A DNA stretch of 64,000 nucleotides from NCBI GenBank assembly GCA_026075535.2, contig AP026543.1, positions 1,178,001-1,242,000 on the forward strand, in the 5' to 3' direction. This document shows positions 11,230 through 21,809 of this stretch, in pieces. This stretch comes from Tricholoma matsutake (taxonomy: Eukaryota; Basidiomycota; Agaricomycetes; Agaricales; Tricholomataceae). The notes under the pieces are model-generated. The model ran no database searches. It saw only the letters and a program-made list of their open reading frames with translations, and had not been told where the DNA came from. The position numbers were made by a program, and so were the translations under genes. How positions within the stretch are numbered: the stretch's first letter is position 1; each line of letters begins with the position of its first letter.

Positions 11230-12660
11230 TCAGCTGATTGACACGAGTGTCACACCCATTGTTGGTGCATACAACACATCCTGCAGCAATACTCGAGAAG
11301 TCATGGCACCATTGGGAACATTGATGTACATGTCCCCCTTCCCAATTGCATCGAACGAACACTTGTCAGCAGCAGTTATTGACTTTGGTGGGATCACTTG
11401 GAAATTGATGAATCTGTCACGATACCCTGACATGTGGCATGAAGCACCAGAGTTGTAAAGTTTGACATCGATGAGTTGCTTCTCTCCGCTGCTGATGAGC
11501 ATTGCATAGTCAAAGGTTCTTGTATAGGCATCGTTATCAACTGGATTGGGAGTAGGGGTAGGAGTGTCAATGAACTCAAAATCATTGTCCTCATCACCCT
11601 CATCACTCTCATCATCTGAAGAATCAGAAACCTCCTGAAGACCTGGCATATTGTCACTGCCATCCTCCTCCTCCTCTGAAGAGTCAGAGACTTCTTGTAG
11701 AGCTGGAAGGTCATTGTAGAAGATGTCTGACAGACTATCTGAGTCTTCGAACAGGCTGTCAACATCGTCGGAGTGATCTGAGGGAGGTTCCTCCACTGAG
11801 CTTGTGCAGTCCAACTCGCCATCTGGCAGTCCTGCAAATACATCCAGACCTTCACTTATGAAGTCGGTAACGTTAGCCTCAGCATTTGTAAACCACGCCT
11901 CCTCCTTCTCATCCTCTTTTGGCTTCTCTTTGGCAGCACCCACAGTTGCCTTCCCCTTTCCTTTGCCCTTTGAGCTAGGACCTTGGTTTTCCTTGCCGCC
12001 CCCAGGTGCCCAGCAATCCACTTTGTAGTGACCCTTCTTATGACAGTTGAAGCACTCAACACTCTTCTTCGAGCATACCTTGGAGTCACTGGCAGAGAAG
12101 GCAACATTTTCCTCCTTCCGCCCAGGCCTCAACTTCATCAGTCGACGCTTGTACTCTTCGGTAACCATGAGGATCAAATCGTCAGATGAGAGGATCATTC
12201 TGAGAATGCTTGATGTGGTGTTGACAGCAGAGATATAAGGGTCATATGAGGGTGGAAGGGATGCAAGAATGATCACATAGAAGTCTGCATTGGCAGGTGG
12301 CTTTCCCATCACCGAGAGATCCTTGTGCATGGTTCTAAGCTTTAAGAAATGTGCTCTAACATCTCCCTTCTCAATGCACTTCTCTTCCTGAAGTCTGCAG
12401 CACAGGTCAACTGATACCATCAGAGATTCATTCTGGAAGTCTTTTGACAGAGCATCCCAGATCCCCTTGGCAGTCCCTTGCCCATGGACCTTCATAAACA
12501 GTGAGTCTGGAATCATTCCTGCAATCTGTTGCTTGACAATGGCCTTGCCTTGTTTCCAAGCTTTCAACAACTTCTTCCACTCTGCTTCCATGGCTAGTTC
12601 ATCTGCACTAAGCACTGCACCTTCAGAATGTGTGATCAGATCGACTGGTTCGCTCTCCAA
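11230..12660 (-). CDS. Copia-1 gag-protease polyprotein N-terminal part
   Basis: A 476-codon open frame. Residues about 20-170 are a UBN2/copia-type gag (WKKLLKAWKQGKAIVKQQI, KGIWDALSKDFQNES). A knuckle, CFNCHKKGHYKVDC, follows near residue 210, then an acidic low-complexity stretch and the protease. The protease active-site box reads NSGASCHM; the family has aspartate in the first position, so the catalytic residue is lost through a GAC to AAC change at a former CpG. The frame closes at a TGA that probably replaced CGA, upstream of integrase. Although open, it belongs to a dead element. Confidence 0.85.
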   Translation of the reverse strand: MESEPVDLITHSEGAVLSADELAMEAEWKKLLKAWKQGKAIVKQQIAGMIPDSLFMKVHGQGTAKGIWDALSKDFQNESLMVSVDLCCRLQEEKCIEKGDVRAHFLKLRTMHKDLSVMGKPPANADFYVIILASLPPSYDPYISAVNTTSSILRMILSSDDLILMVTEEYKRRLMKLRPGRKEENVAFSASDSKVCSKKSVECFNCHKKGHYKVDCWAPGGGKENQGPSSKGKGKGKATVGAAKEKPKEDEKEEAWFTNAEANVTDFISEGLDVFAGLPDGELDCTSSVEEPPSDHSDDVDSLFEDSDSLSDIFYNDLPALQEVSDSSEEEEDGSDNMPGLQEVSDSSDDESDEGDEDNDFEFIDTPTPTPNPVDNDAYTRTFDYAMLISSGEKQLIDVKLYNSGASCHMSGYRDRFINFQVIPPKSITAADKCSFDAIGKGDMYINVPNGAMTSRVLLQDVLYAPTMGVTLVSIS

Positions 12661-12867
12661 GCCATCAATATGCTCGAGGAGTCCATGTGCATCAATTGAC
12701 TAAATGATGTGGTCTTTGTAGATAACCCAATTTGTACTGGTGACATCGAGTTTAGGAATGCATAGGAAATCATCTCCAATTTTTGTAGTTGTAGACATGG
12801 TGTGTAGAGTCGAATGAAAAATTTTAAAGCAGAGGGTAATCCATAGTTTCTTTAAACGCTAAGTTCA

Positions 12868-12879
12868 GGGCCCATAACC
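12868..12879 (-). other. Copia-1 primer binding site, half-tRNA(iMet) type
   Basis: The plus strand reads GGGCCCATAACC directly beside the 5' LTR. It equals the anticodon-stem/loop segment of eukaryotic initiator tRNA-Met rather than a tRNA 3' end, as in the Drosophila copia priming mode. The same string occurs at the same place in Copia-A and, shortened, in Copia-B. Confidence 0.7.
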
Positions 12880-13222
12880 TAATGGAATCAAAGTTCTCAG
12901 TCAGTGTAGAACAGACTTTATTGATATGTTGTAAGTAACCTAATGGAATCAAAGTACTACGAGAAGTTAGTAAGATAAATGTAGTCAGTAAGTAAGTTGC
13001 TCACCTCAGTAAGCATAGAACAGACTGAGGTGCTACTACAAAGTAGGTAGCTTTTAAGTACAGTAAGTAACTATGACAATAGCCATCTATACTAAGGTAG
13101 GTACGATCTTTGAAATAGAAAATCGTATATCAGACAAATACCAAATGTCATGCGAGACTTTTCTGCAGCCATGTCATGCGTCATTGCACAGCAACTCCAC
13201 ATACCCAGTTTGTATTCCAACA
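12880..13222 (-). repeat. Copia-1 5' LTR
   Basis: A 343-bp partner of 2,524-2,865. The outer end TATTCCAACA abuts the target duplication CCTCT (13,223-13,227). Confidence 0.9.
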
Positions 13223-13227
13223 CCTCT

Positions 13228-14840
13228 CACTAAATACCATCAAGGCAACATTTCAAGCCCTCAAGCCCATTTTTGCTCCTTCCATCGTTGGAAGTCAGAG
13301 ATAACAATAGTGCCAACTTCTGGGGTCTGTGAGTAGGCTTTCTACACATCATTGGGCTCATCTGGTGTGTGGAAATGGGTATGTAACACATTTTTTGTTT
13401 TTTTTTTTAAATCTCTGTTCACCAGTTCAAACTGAGAACTGGACTGAGCAGAACCATTGAGAACCAGTGCTTTTCTGTTCTGTTCAGTTCTCAGTTTGGT
13501 TCTGGAAAATCAGTGAAAGTTCAGTTCATGGTTTGGCAAAAAGTGCCAAGAACTGGACTGAACTGAACTTTGGCAACCCTACACCTGCTGTCCCATCCAA
13601 ATACTATCACTCCCCTTTAATAGTCATTCATTACATTGTTTTTCATTCCATACATGATGTCAAGAACATCATTTCTATATGGTTTTACACTTACTCAACC
13701 AAGCAGAATCTGTTGCGAGCTGCAAAATCATGGCAGAGATGATCCTGCCCACCCAATGGCTCATCCTGCTCCATGTCTGAACTGAGCTAACACTCAGTTT
13801 CCCACCCAACCTCTTACAGCTTGTCACCAGATTATCCTAGCCCAGTGAAGTTGTGGCTGGATAGTGTTCAGTGGCATTGGTACTGCACTAATCATGTGGG
13901 GCTGACCAAACAAACCATCCCCAATGGCCAAATGCAAACTATTCATTCACCCATGACCTGTGATCACTGTAGATAATGGAACTGCAGTCAAATGACATTC
14001 TGTTGTAGAAAGGAGAATTGACAGTGATCTCAGTCAGACTGTTGGAGCAAGAGCATGACAGGCCAGCTGGAGGAGTGACTCTCTTCAGGGTATGTCATAT
14101 GGGCTCAAGGGATGGGTGTGCAGTTAGCATGACTGGGGAAGGGAGGTGTAACAGAAAAGACATCCTTGTCCGCAAGGCCACCACTTTCAAATGGATTGAT
14201 TGTTTCGGATACCTTCAAGTTCTTTGAATTCAGCTTGAGATCCTTCCATAGACCAGTGTTTTGATATTTCTTGGGTGCTGAGTCAAAAGGAGTAAATCTG
14301 CAGGATCAGGTCAGTGGAATCAGGATAAGATAAGCACATGATCAGCATACCCTGGTTGATTGTTTCATTTCCCCTACCACCATCATCTGTACCATGTTGT
14401 ATTGTCTCCTTCTCCTGTATGTCTTTGGCGCAGTGAACCTTAGACTGCCTTCTTTGATTTCTTGGCCATAAAATGATGAGGTTAGTCAGTTTTCCTATCT
14501 GGCTCAGTAGGATTGTTGGGGGGTAAGCTGATGTCCTCATTTTCTGGTCGAGTCTCCTTCTGACTGTGTCCCTCTTTAGGAGAAGCTTGGATGATGGAAT
14601 CATAATGAGAGTTCATCAAAGTCATGTTGAAACAGGTGGCAGGCATGAGAATGGAAAGAGTAGATATGCTGGTGAGCAAGTGATGAGCTGGCATGGTGTG
14701 GCATGTCCCAGGAGTTAGGTGGCACCTTGAAATATTATTTCAGCTTCACATGCCATTCAATTGAGTCCTAGAAATTCCTCAAAATTCTGAAGTTCAATTT
14801 GTTGCCAATCACCAACCACTGAATTCTTAGTCTGTGCAAG
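13228..14840. other. Repeat-like non-coding stretch with inverted GAACTG motifs
   Basis: Between 13,425 and 13,590 the motif GAACTGGACTGA is repeated directly (about 13,436 and 13,551). AAACTGAGAACTG is mirrored by CAGTTCTCAGTTT about 50 bp on, which is hairpin-forming and MITE-like. The rest of the interval shows only short open frames without recognisable motifs. Confidence 0.4.
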
Positions 14841-15251
14841 ATGCCTCTGCCTCAAATTCCCAGAATTATTTCCTTTTGCTGCCCAACCTGTGGGCAAGAA
14901 TGCTCTTCAAATGGTGGTCTCACTCATCATCAAAAATCCATGCATCCCAAGCTCTCAGCACCCAAAGAGGCCTCCCAATACAAGCAGATTCATCACCCAT
15001 ATCTTACAGGTATACCTGTCATGCATTTCTCAAGGAGCCTATATCTGAACCTGAACCTGTTCAACCACTCGATGCAACTCCTGAGAATATGTGGGCTCCC
15101 TATCCAGATAGGCTTGCATGTGACTGGGCTCAGTATCATTATGTGCACCTCCAGTCATCTGCAGATGAAATTCATGAAGGTCTCAACCTCTGGTGTGCTA
15201 CTGTTATTAAACATGAATTGTGCCTTGGACGAATGCCCAGGATCTTTATGA
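14841..15251 (+). pseudogene. Plavaka-like transposase, N-terminal fragment
   Basis: The plus strand opens with a C2H2-like finger (CCPTCGQECSSNGGLTHHQK) followed, after a one-base frameshift near 15,010, by FLKEPISEPEPVQPL and then PDRLACDWAQYHYVHLQSSA and DEIHEGLNLWCA. This order (finger, Pro-rich linker, F/L-A-x-DWA-x-YHY) is that of Plavaka transposase-like proteins, which are abundant in Agaricomycetes. The catalytic region is absent. The frameshift and truncation make it inactive. Confidence 0.6.
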
Positions 15252-15650
15252 CACACTCGACTCCATAAAGGCTGGGGCCGTTGGGTGGAAACCTACAAGC
15301 TCTGCTACACAGGATCAAAACAACAGACACTGCCTCAAGAGGTGGAGGTGTAAGGGGACAACCCTCAGGTATATATAGTTCCCTACCTATTGTTTATACT
15401 TCCCTTTCATTCCTTTCTATCCTACCATATTCCCCTTATTTGGCATTGTTTACCTACAGCCCTATACCTGACAGCTGGTTGTAGTTAGATACCTTTAATC
15501 CAACATCTTTGAATCTCTCCAGTATAACTGCTTATATAGCCTTGACTTCTGTCATTACATAGTCTTATAGACTCTCTGTGCCCCTCTGTGGCCCCTGGTG
15601 CCTTTGTGCCCCCCTAGTTTCCTCATCTTCTGGGTCTTGCCCCTACAGGA
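15252..15650. other. Nothing recognisable
   Basis: AT-rich sequence between the Plavaka-like fragment and the Copia-B gag remnant. No gene or repeat was recognised. Confidence 0.4.
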
Positions 15651-16337
15651 GGAGACATATAAACTCAATGTCTAAAAGGGCAATGCAACAAAGGAGGTCA
15701 GGTTTGATGTCCCCCATAGTGAATGCACGCTCAATGAGGGCACAGATTTTGTCGGCCATCTCAGGAAGGGGAGTGTCAGTGCTGCATTGGGTGGTGAGGG
15801 CTTGTTGTAATAACTGGACCTGTTAAACAGGACCCTCATTCTGGTGTTGTTTACGAAGCACCTCCCAGTTTACAGTTGTAGCCTTTTCTATGTCAATGAA
15901 AGGGCACTCAGATGGGACAATGCTGGATGCAATGAATGAATATGGAAGATGGGAATTGGCTTTCCAGTTAATCAGTGCTTGAGGTTCAGAGGCAGTAGGT
16001 GCGGGGATTGCACCAGTAACATATTCGTAGAGACCATTCAGTGAAAGAGTGATAGTAATTTCCTTGCACCATTCTTTGTAGTTCAACTTGAGTTTGTCGA
16101 GTTTCTCACCAGAATATTGTACAGAGAGCTTGATCAAAGTAACTGAGGGGGGGTAGTGTCTAGCATGCTCATAACAGACAAAAAATAATAGATTTTGTGG
16201 GAAGGTGAGGTCGTCGAGAGGACTGATTGCACAAAGGATGGTCTGTGATCCAAAATGGGAAAGTGATCAGATTGTCGATCAAAGGAAAAAATGACGTATG
16301 GATAACGTTGAGTGGCTAGGAGATTCTCTACCATCAC
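15651..16337 (-). pseudogene. Copia-B gag, truncated
   Basis: The minus strand reads KLDKLKLNYKEWCKEITITL, GLYEYVTGAIPAPTASEPQA, then PFIDIEKATTVNWEVLRKQH. This is a UBN2-type copia gag, with stops breaking the frame near 15,823 and 16,137. It begins just past the primer site and LTR, in the right polarity to belong to them, and is lost to the left of about 15,650. Confidence 0.7.
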
Positions 16338-16354
16338 TTAGAAGTGATGGCAGT

Positions 16355-16365
16355 GGCCCATAACC
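16355..16365 (-). other. Copia-B primer binding site (half-tRNA(iMet) type)
   Basis: The plus strand reads GGCCCATAACC immediately before the TGTAG of the LTR, the same site as in the other two copia families here. Confidence 0.65.
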
Positions 16366-16785
16366 TGTAGAAAATCAATCCTAGAATATACAAGGATAAA
16401 CTCAGTCCTTGTATAAGTGACTGTGAATACATGAGACTGTACCTAGAATATATGAGGATAAACTAATGTACAGTAAGTATCATTCTACAAATAGCATGTA
16501 GGCAATGCTCACCTCAGTCCTTGTATAAGTGACTGAGGTGATCATGTATCTATCTACCTGTATATATATATGTTCAGTCTAATAAAGGGGGAGACAAGAG
16601 GAAAGGTATCTTTGATGTGTTTGTGTGAATGCATCAAAGAGAAGTGCTAATAATAGCACACGCATCATGGAAGCTGATCTCAGCCAATCACATACCATGT
16701 TTGTCTTGCACATCAAAGGGATATGCCAAGAATAGAACACACATCAAATGCATCAGTTTGTATGATCACAGTGTGAATCTCAACA
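16366..16785 (-). repeat. Copia-B LTR, shared by two element halves
   Basis: A 420-bp sequence bounded by TGTAGAAAATC and CTCAACA (sense TGTTGAG to CTACA). The primer site and gag lie on its left and a polypurine tract and RNase H on its right. It therefore serves as 5' LTR for the left piece and 3' LTR for the right piece. Internal features include ATATATATATGTTCAG, and AATAAAG at 16,581. No second copy exists in the window. Confidence 0.75.
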
Positions 16786-16826
16786 CTCCTCCTCACCATG
16801 ATCACTCCTCCTCGCATGGAATTGCA

Positions 16827-18031
16827 CTAGCATAGGCCTAAGAATGAGTGCAAATGCATGAATTGTTTTATGTCTAGCGCTTTGGTGAATAAATCCGCAA
16901 TGTTATCCTTGGTATTGATATATTTGAGCTGTAAAGTGCTGGATTGGACTTGTTCACGAAGGAAATGATACTTGATATCGATGTGTTTAACCCTTGAGTG
17001 GAGCAAAGGATCTTCAGATAGGGTTTTGGTAGCTGTATTATCACAAAGAATCGTTGTTGGGGAGGATTGTGGGTAACCTATGGCACTGAGCAACATGCAT
17101 ATCCAGATACATTCCTTTGTGGCCTCAAATGCGGCTATGTACTCCACTTCACAGGAGGATGTTGCAATGACTTTCTGTTTCCTGGCAGTCCAAGAGAGAG
17201 CTCCAGAACCAAGGTTACAAAGATACCCTCCAATGCTTTGATGTGTATCAAGGCAATTGGCCCAATCAGAGTCACTGAACACATGGAGGGAAATAGGTTT
17301 TTCCCTGCCTAGGCATAGTCTGAGATCCCGAGTCCCCTTCAAGTATCAAATCAACCGTATCACCGCACTCCAGTGTTCGAAGGAATAACTATTGAGGTAT
17401 TGAGATAGTTGTTGTACAACATATGCAATATCAGGGCATGTGGAAATGGCCAGGTAAAGAAGACAGCCGACAAGGGAGCAATAAGGTAGTCTCTTGAGGT
17501 GTGATAAGCTATCTGCAGACATGTCATGTCGATTTGCCCAATGTAATTTAAGACCAGGTTCAAGTGGGGCAGATACTGGGGTAGTGTCCCATTGGCCAAA
17601 CTGGTCGACAATTTTATCAATAAGGGCAGTTTGTGAAAGTGCAACTGTGTGTAGATGTTGATCCCAGATAACTGCAATACCAACAATAAAGTGGGCTGTG
17701 CCCAGCTCTGAGATTGTCCACACTTTGCACATTTGGTTCTTGAAACACTCATTTTCATCCTTGGTGTCAGCAATAGATAGGTAGTCATCAACATACTGCG
17801 GCAATAACAATGCCTGTGGCTGACTTCCTGTAATAAATACAGGACTCACAGGTGAGGCACGTAAAACCCCAGGTGATCATTTGGGCATTGAGGGTTTGAT
17901 TCCATATCTGGCCACTCTGCTTCATGCCATATAATCCTTGCTGAAGCTGCCATACCCAGTCTTCATGACCTGGTTCCTCAAACCCTTTAGGCTGTTGCAT
18001 GTATTGGACTTCATCATCAGGGAGGACCCCA
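16827..18031 (-). pseudogene. Copia-B reverse transcriptase C-part and RNase H
   Basis: Right to left, the segment reads QPKGFEEPGHEDWVWQLQQG and LYGMKQSGQIWNQTLN, then the catalytic box YVDDYLSIAD. RT connection follows (LVGCLLYLAISTCPDIAYVV) and then RNase H (VFSDSDWANCLDTHQSIGGY, SSCEVEYIAAFEATKE, RVKHIDIKYHFLREQ). Frames change near 17,345 and 17,800. The RT is cut at 18,031 where an unrelated sequence starting TGTTAAGAC begins, so gag, integrase and the RT start of this copy are missing on this side. Confidence 0.85.
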
Positions 18032-18431
18032 TGTTAAGACTATAGGTCTTAACTCGACTTGTTCTTCATTCCGTTCTACTAGGAGGCTTTCCTAGTGTTT
18101 TGGGCTCTTAGCCTTCACTTGGGTGCTTCCTCAAGCTATCACGGTTGTCCATACTCAGAGGCTTTCTGAGTAAACCGTCTGTTTGTGTATCACAGTAGGA
18201 GGCTTTCCTACTGTCAAGTTCGAGGTTATCACAGCTAAGGATCTCTTAGACTGTCGAGTTTGAGTGAGTTTAAGACTGTAGGTTGAATTAGGTCAAGCTG
18301 AGCTATACAGGCTGTAATACTCTAGCTTATATATGGTTCTATGATATCTATCGTCCAATCGGAATATGAGATCCTTGTCAAGTAATAATAGAAAGAACAA
18401 TAAGAAGGTAAGCCTCATAGTCTTGATGACA
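18032..18431. repeat. LTR-like sequence interrupting Copia-B
   Basis: It starts TGTTAAGAC and ends GTCTTGATGACA, imperfect inverted ends typical of LTRs. It opens with the hairpin GTTAAGAC-TATAG-GTCTTAAC and contains repeated AGGAGGCTTTCCTA motifs. No matching copy or target duplication was found, so the right edge is a guess. Confidence 0.35.
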
Positions 18432-18457
18432 ACTCAGCTAGCATTCAGGGTGCCCAA

Positions 18458-19197
18458 ATGAAAGTGTGCAAGCTCCTTAACTCTATTTCAGACTCAGTTG
18501 GGATTATCACCAACAATATCAAGCACATTCTGGAATCCCATCTGTTGCTCATGTTCAGGTCAGTGGCATGCCTTGGGCTCCAATGGTGGGCACCTGATGT
18601 CTTTGGTAATGATTCGGAGTCTATGTATAATCTCCTTCATGAGCACATTACCCTCAAAACATTTGAGCAGGTCTCAGGTGCATTTGGATACTCTCATATA
18701 AGAATGAACCTGTCATGTATCAACAATTTTGTGCTTATGCATAAACTTTATTGAAGCTTCATTTTCTTGTATATGCATGGTATTGTGAAGTTTGAGGCAA
18801 AGAACCCAGGAAGTGTTGCAAAAGCAAAGCAGATGACTGGAGTGTGGAAATGACATAGTGTGGTATGTAATTCCTGGAATTCTGTATCTGCCATTTGCAG
18901 ATTGTATCTACTAATAAACCTTGATAGCTTGCTGATGGAAGGATGGACATGTTCAGGGCTCATGGTTTCAATAAACTCGTTGTGGCCTTGGCTAAAGAGA
19001 ATAAGGCCCATTCAGATGATGAGCTGGCTGAAGAGAATGCTGAGTCAGTTGATGCAGTGTACCCCATCAAGGAGAAGGAGGGATGTTCAACAAAAGCTAC
19101 TGCATTCTTTAGAATGGCTGATAAAGAGCACAAGCAGATGAGTAGAAGCAAAAGAAGACACCTTAAGTTGGCCGATCTTTGTTTTTCTTTTTACATT
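18458..19197 (+). pseudogene. Decayed ORF of an agaricomycete repeat family, function unknown
   Basis: A first open stretch (18,458-18,754) reads DSVGIITNNIKHILESHLLL and TLKTFEQVSGAFGYSHIRMN, then continues past a stop with FLYMHGIVKFEAKNPGSVAK. After a frameshift near 18,940 a hydrophilic tail follows (HSDDELAEENAESVDAVYPI, FFRMADKEHKQMSRSKRRH). The pieces resemble one continuous protein of a type repeated in agaricomycete genomes, recalled only by resemblance. No domain or function can be named. Confidence 0.4.
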
Positions 19198-19356
19198 TGA
19201 CTAATCCTATTTATCTGTAGACTAGAGTGATGCTGTGAATACCCCCCCCCCCCTCCCCATGCCAAAATTATCAGAGAGACAACATTAGATATTGCCACCA
19301 CTACCACAGGAGACCACTTTCAACCATGAAGTAAGGCCTGGGAAGGAGGCTGCTGG

Positions 19357-20363
19357 TGATAGGTCCACTATGGCAGCAGAGCTCTGAAATCAAGATATCA
19401 CACTTGGACACCTCCTTCCCAAAGTTCTACAATTTTGTGAATGCTTACGAACACCTACAAATGCACAAAACAACAAAATGACACTTCAAAACATTTCGAA
19501 AGACTTCAAACCATTTTGAACAACTTTGGCCACCATATTCCTATTGTACCGAACCTTGAACACATGCTCCCACCATTACACACACTAACACATTGCGTTC
19601 CCACCACCACAAACACGAAGAAACACAATGGCTAGCAACTTAGCACACATTGAGGCGCTATTTGACATATTCATGATTTATTGGAACCACAAGACAAGGA
19701 GATTTGATATATCATGTATATGGCATGTTTCTTTCTTATCATTTTCTCATTTACTTCGTGATTTCGACACCTTGTTCACTGCCTCATGTTTACCACATGT
19801 TTTGCCTCATGGCCTTTTACCTTATTAGTACTATATCTCTAAAACATATATAGTTTGGTGTATTTACTGTCAATAAGGCCAGAAAATCATCTTCTCACAT
19901 CACCTATCATCTGACTTAAGGGTAAAACTCTTGAGTTTTAGCTCAGTCTTTGCCCGAACTCACTTAAAGTATTCTGCAAACTACATCATTTTGCCACATC
20001 GACTCTCAAAACTCTCGTCACATCACCTATCTGTCGTGTCATCGTCTCTTACCTCACTTTCAACTATTGTCACCATCTCCTGAATTTGTGAAACCATTTT
20101 GGAGATTCTCAAACTTCTCCACATTGCTGTTAAACTCTCTCATATCATTTCAGAATGCTTCATAGTGTTTCGCATTACTTTGGACAGCTTCACAGAACTT
20201 CGCGCAGTCTAATATGGCTTTGCAACATTGTACAGTACATTTACCGCCCTTTGGATAACACAGTGATATTTAGTACCACCTCACAACCTTTCTCTGACTT
20301 GTGTTATATCTCCCAAGACCTGTTTAGTTGGTTTTGGTTGAGTTTCTGGGTTGAGCATCATCA
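19357..20363 (+). repeat. Gypsy-2 5' LTR
   Basis: A 1,007-bp LTR starting TGATAGGTCC and ending CATCATCA. Its partner at 25,054-26,060 is inverted relative to it, which is abnormal for LTRs and is explained by the inversion described in the findings. The sequence before it is CTGG (19,353-19,356); the partner LTR is followed, in sense, by the same four bases. It contains a TATA-like run near 19,845. Confidence 0.88.
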
Positions 20364-20366
20364 TTC

Positions 20367-20385
20367 TGGAGCCCACTGTGAGGGG
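20367..20385 (+). other. Gypsy-2 primer binding site
   Basis: TGGAGCCCACTGTGAGGGG begins three bases after the LTR. Its complement ends in CCA, as a tRNA 3' end should. The tRNA identity was not determined. Confidence 0.6.
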
Positions 20386-20494
20386 TTTCTGAATCATTTC
20401 ATCACCTAATCCATCTCAAATCTCCTGGCTTAGGCCAACCCAAGCCAGAAACCTCTGAATCGACACTTGCCACACCTTTGAATCTCTCGAACAA

Positions 20495-20702
20495 TTGGGA
20501 GATATCCTAATTCCAGTATCCAAAGCAGAATTGACACATCGTCAACTATTTCCCTCACCCATTCCATCGTCTTCATCTTCATCTTCTACTTCTTCATCCT
20601 CAGCTTCTAGCGCTTCATTCATCTTTCCAAATACATCGACACCACTACCATCTATCACCCAAGTCCTAACCCCTACCCCAAGAGCTATCGCACTCATGAC
20701 TG
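20495..20702 (+). pseudogene. Gypsy-2 gag, N-terminal piece (left of inversion breakpoint)
   Basis: The open frame starts at 20,495 with MGDILIPVSKAELTHRQLF, then a serine-rich stretch, and ends ...PRAIALMTD at the breakpoint. Beyond this the plus strand runs into antisense Copia-A sequence. The rest of gag starts at 38,639 on the minus strand with LDPQISFNID. Across the shared five bases ATCTT the two pieces join in frame. Confidence 0.8.
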
Positions 20703-21809
20703 ATCTTCACGTCTTGGACAAAAGTCCTCAGTGGTTACTGGAGGCGGCGGAGGAGGAGTGTCAGTTGCATCATCATGTGCCTTTTGCTCACTTGGTACAT
20801 CATCATCATCATCTTCTGATAATGGAGGAAGGGGCGGATTTTGTGGTGGTATAGAATCATCGCCATCCATTCCAGATGAGTGGTTGTCATCTTCTGGTTC
20901 TGGATGTGGAAAATCACCAAGGTCTGTCTTGGCAGGAGTTTTAGCTCTGGGACAGCATGGGAACAATGTTTCATCAAATAGTGCTGTAGCACCAATGAAT
21001 ATTGTGCCATTAAGTCGCATGAAATGGTATGCTTTAATGCCATCTTCTAATCCAAGGTATGTCATTAACTCCGATCGAGGAGATAATGTGGTTGGACATT
21101 TTTCCTTGGGTAGATAGACGTAAGCACCGCAACTGAAGACCTTCAGATTGTTTAGATCTGGGCAGACCTTTGTCAGGTCCTCAAGAGGTGTCAGCCATTT
21201 CAGGTGCCTTATCGGGGTTCGATTGTATAGGTGTGTTGCATGTTCAATGCAAAATTCCCACCATGATTGTGGTAGACAAGCAGTAAATCGCAGGGTTTGC
21301 AACTTTTCCATTATTGTCCTTATGGTGTGCTCTGCGTGCCCATTCTGTTGGTGAATGTGGGGTGCAGACATCTCTATTTTGATGCCAAAATCCTTGAGCG
21401 TATTTTGTAGCTCACAATCTTTGAACTCCCCCCCTGGATCAACATGCCAGCGCTTGATTGTAGCGCCATACTGGGTCAAAGCCATTGCCTGAAATTGTCT
21501 AATCGCTGCAGCAGCGTCAGACTTCTTTCTAAGGCACTGGACCCAGATATGTGATGTTTTGTCATCCAGAAATACAATAAAGTATTTATGTTTGTGGTAC
21601 GATAGTACTGGGAGTTCCTTTAGATCGGAATGTATTAATTCAAAGGGTTTTGCTGCACATGAATTTGATTCTGGAAAAGACTTTGAGGTCATTTTCCCTT
21701 CAGCGCACCCTGGACATATAATTTTGTCTTTAGGAATAATTAAATTCCTTGGGAATTTGATGGTGCTATTAGGCATTTTCCCTAGCGCCTCTATGGATGG
21801 GTGTCCAAG
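20703..21809 (-). pseudogene. Copia-A integrase
   Basis: The zinc region begins WHR-stop-LGHPSIEALGKM, with TGA at 21,810-21,812 where arginine CGA belongs, and continues to CPGCAEGKM. The core has LIHSDLKELPV, VDPGGEF and NGHAEHTIRTIMEKLQ, giving the D, D and E positions. It then runs through NRTPIRHLKWLTPLEDL into an acidic, proline-rich linker ending SEQKAHDDATDTPPPPPPVT. The frame closes at the inversion breakpoint. Between 20,703 and 21,809 it is open, 360 codons from 21,776. Confidence 0.87.

Larger units (their letters stand above)
2524..13222 (-). mobile_element. Copia-1: full-length Ty1/copia retrotransposon (dead), host of nested Gypsy-1
   Basis: The element reads on the minus strand. 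Its LTRs are 2,524-2,865 (3') and 12,880-13,222 (5'), about 342 bp each and clearly similar but diverged. Sense LTRs begin TGTTGGAATAC and end CCATTA. The 5-bp target duplication CCTCT is perfect (2,519-2,523 and 13,223-13,227). A polypurine tract lies beside the 3' LTR and a half-tRNA-type primer binding site beside the 5' LTR. Gag, protease, integrase, RT and RNase H follow in copia order in one reading frame, broken by several stops and one frameshift. A second element (5,250-10,623) is inserted in the integrase region; without it the element would be about 5.3 kb, a normal copia length. Confidence 0.93.

Noticed and set aside
18032..18431. Complete solo LTR with target duplication
   Set aside because: No repeated flank was found and the Copia-B RT does not resume on the other side, so only an LTR-like call is given.
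20731..21117. Glycine/serine-rich plus-strand ORF
   Set aside because: Antisense to the acidic and proline-rich linker of the Copia-A integrase.
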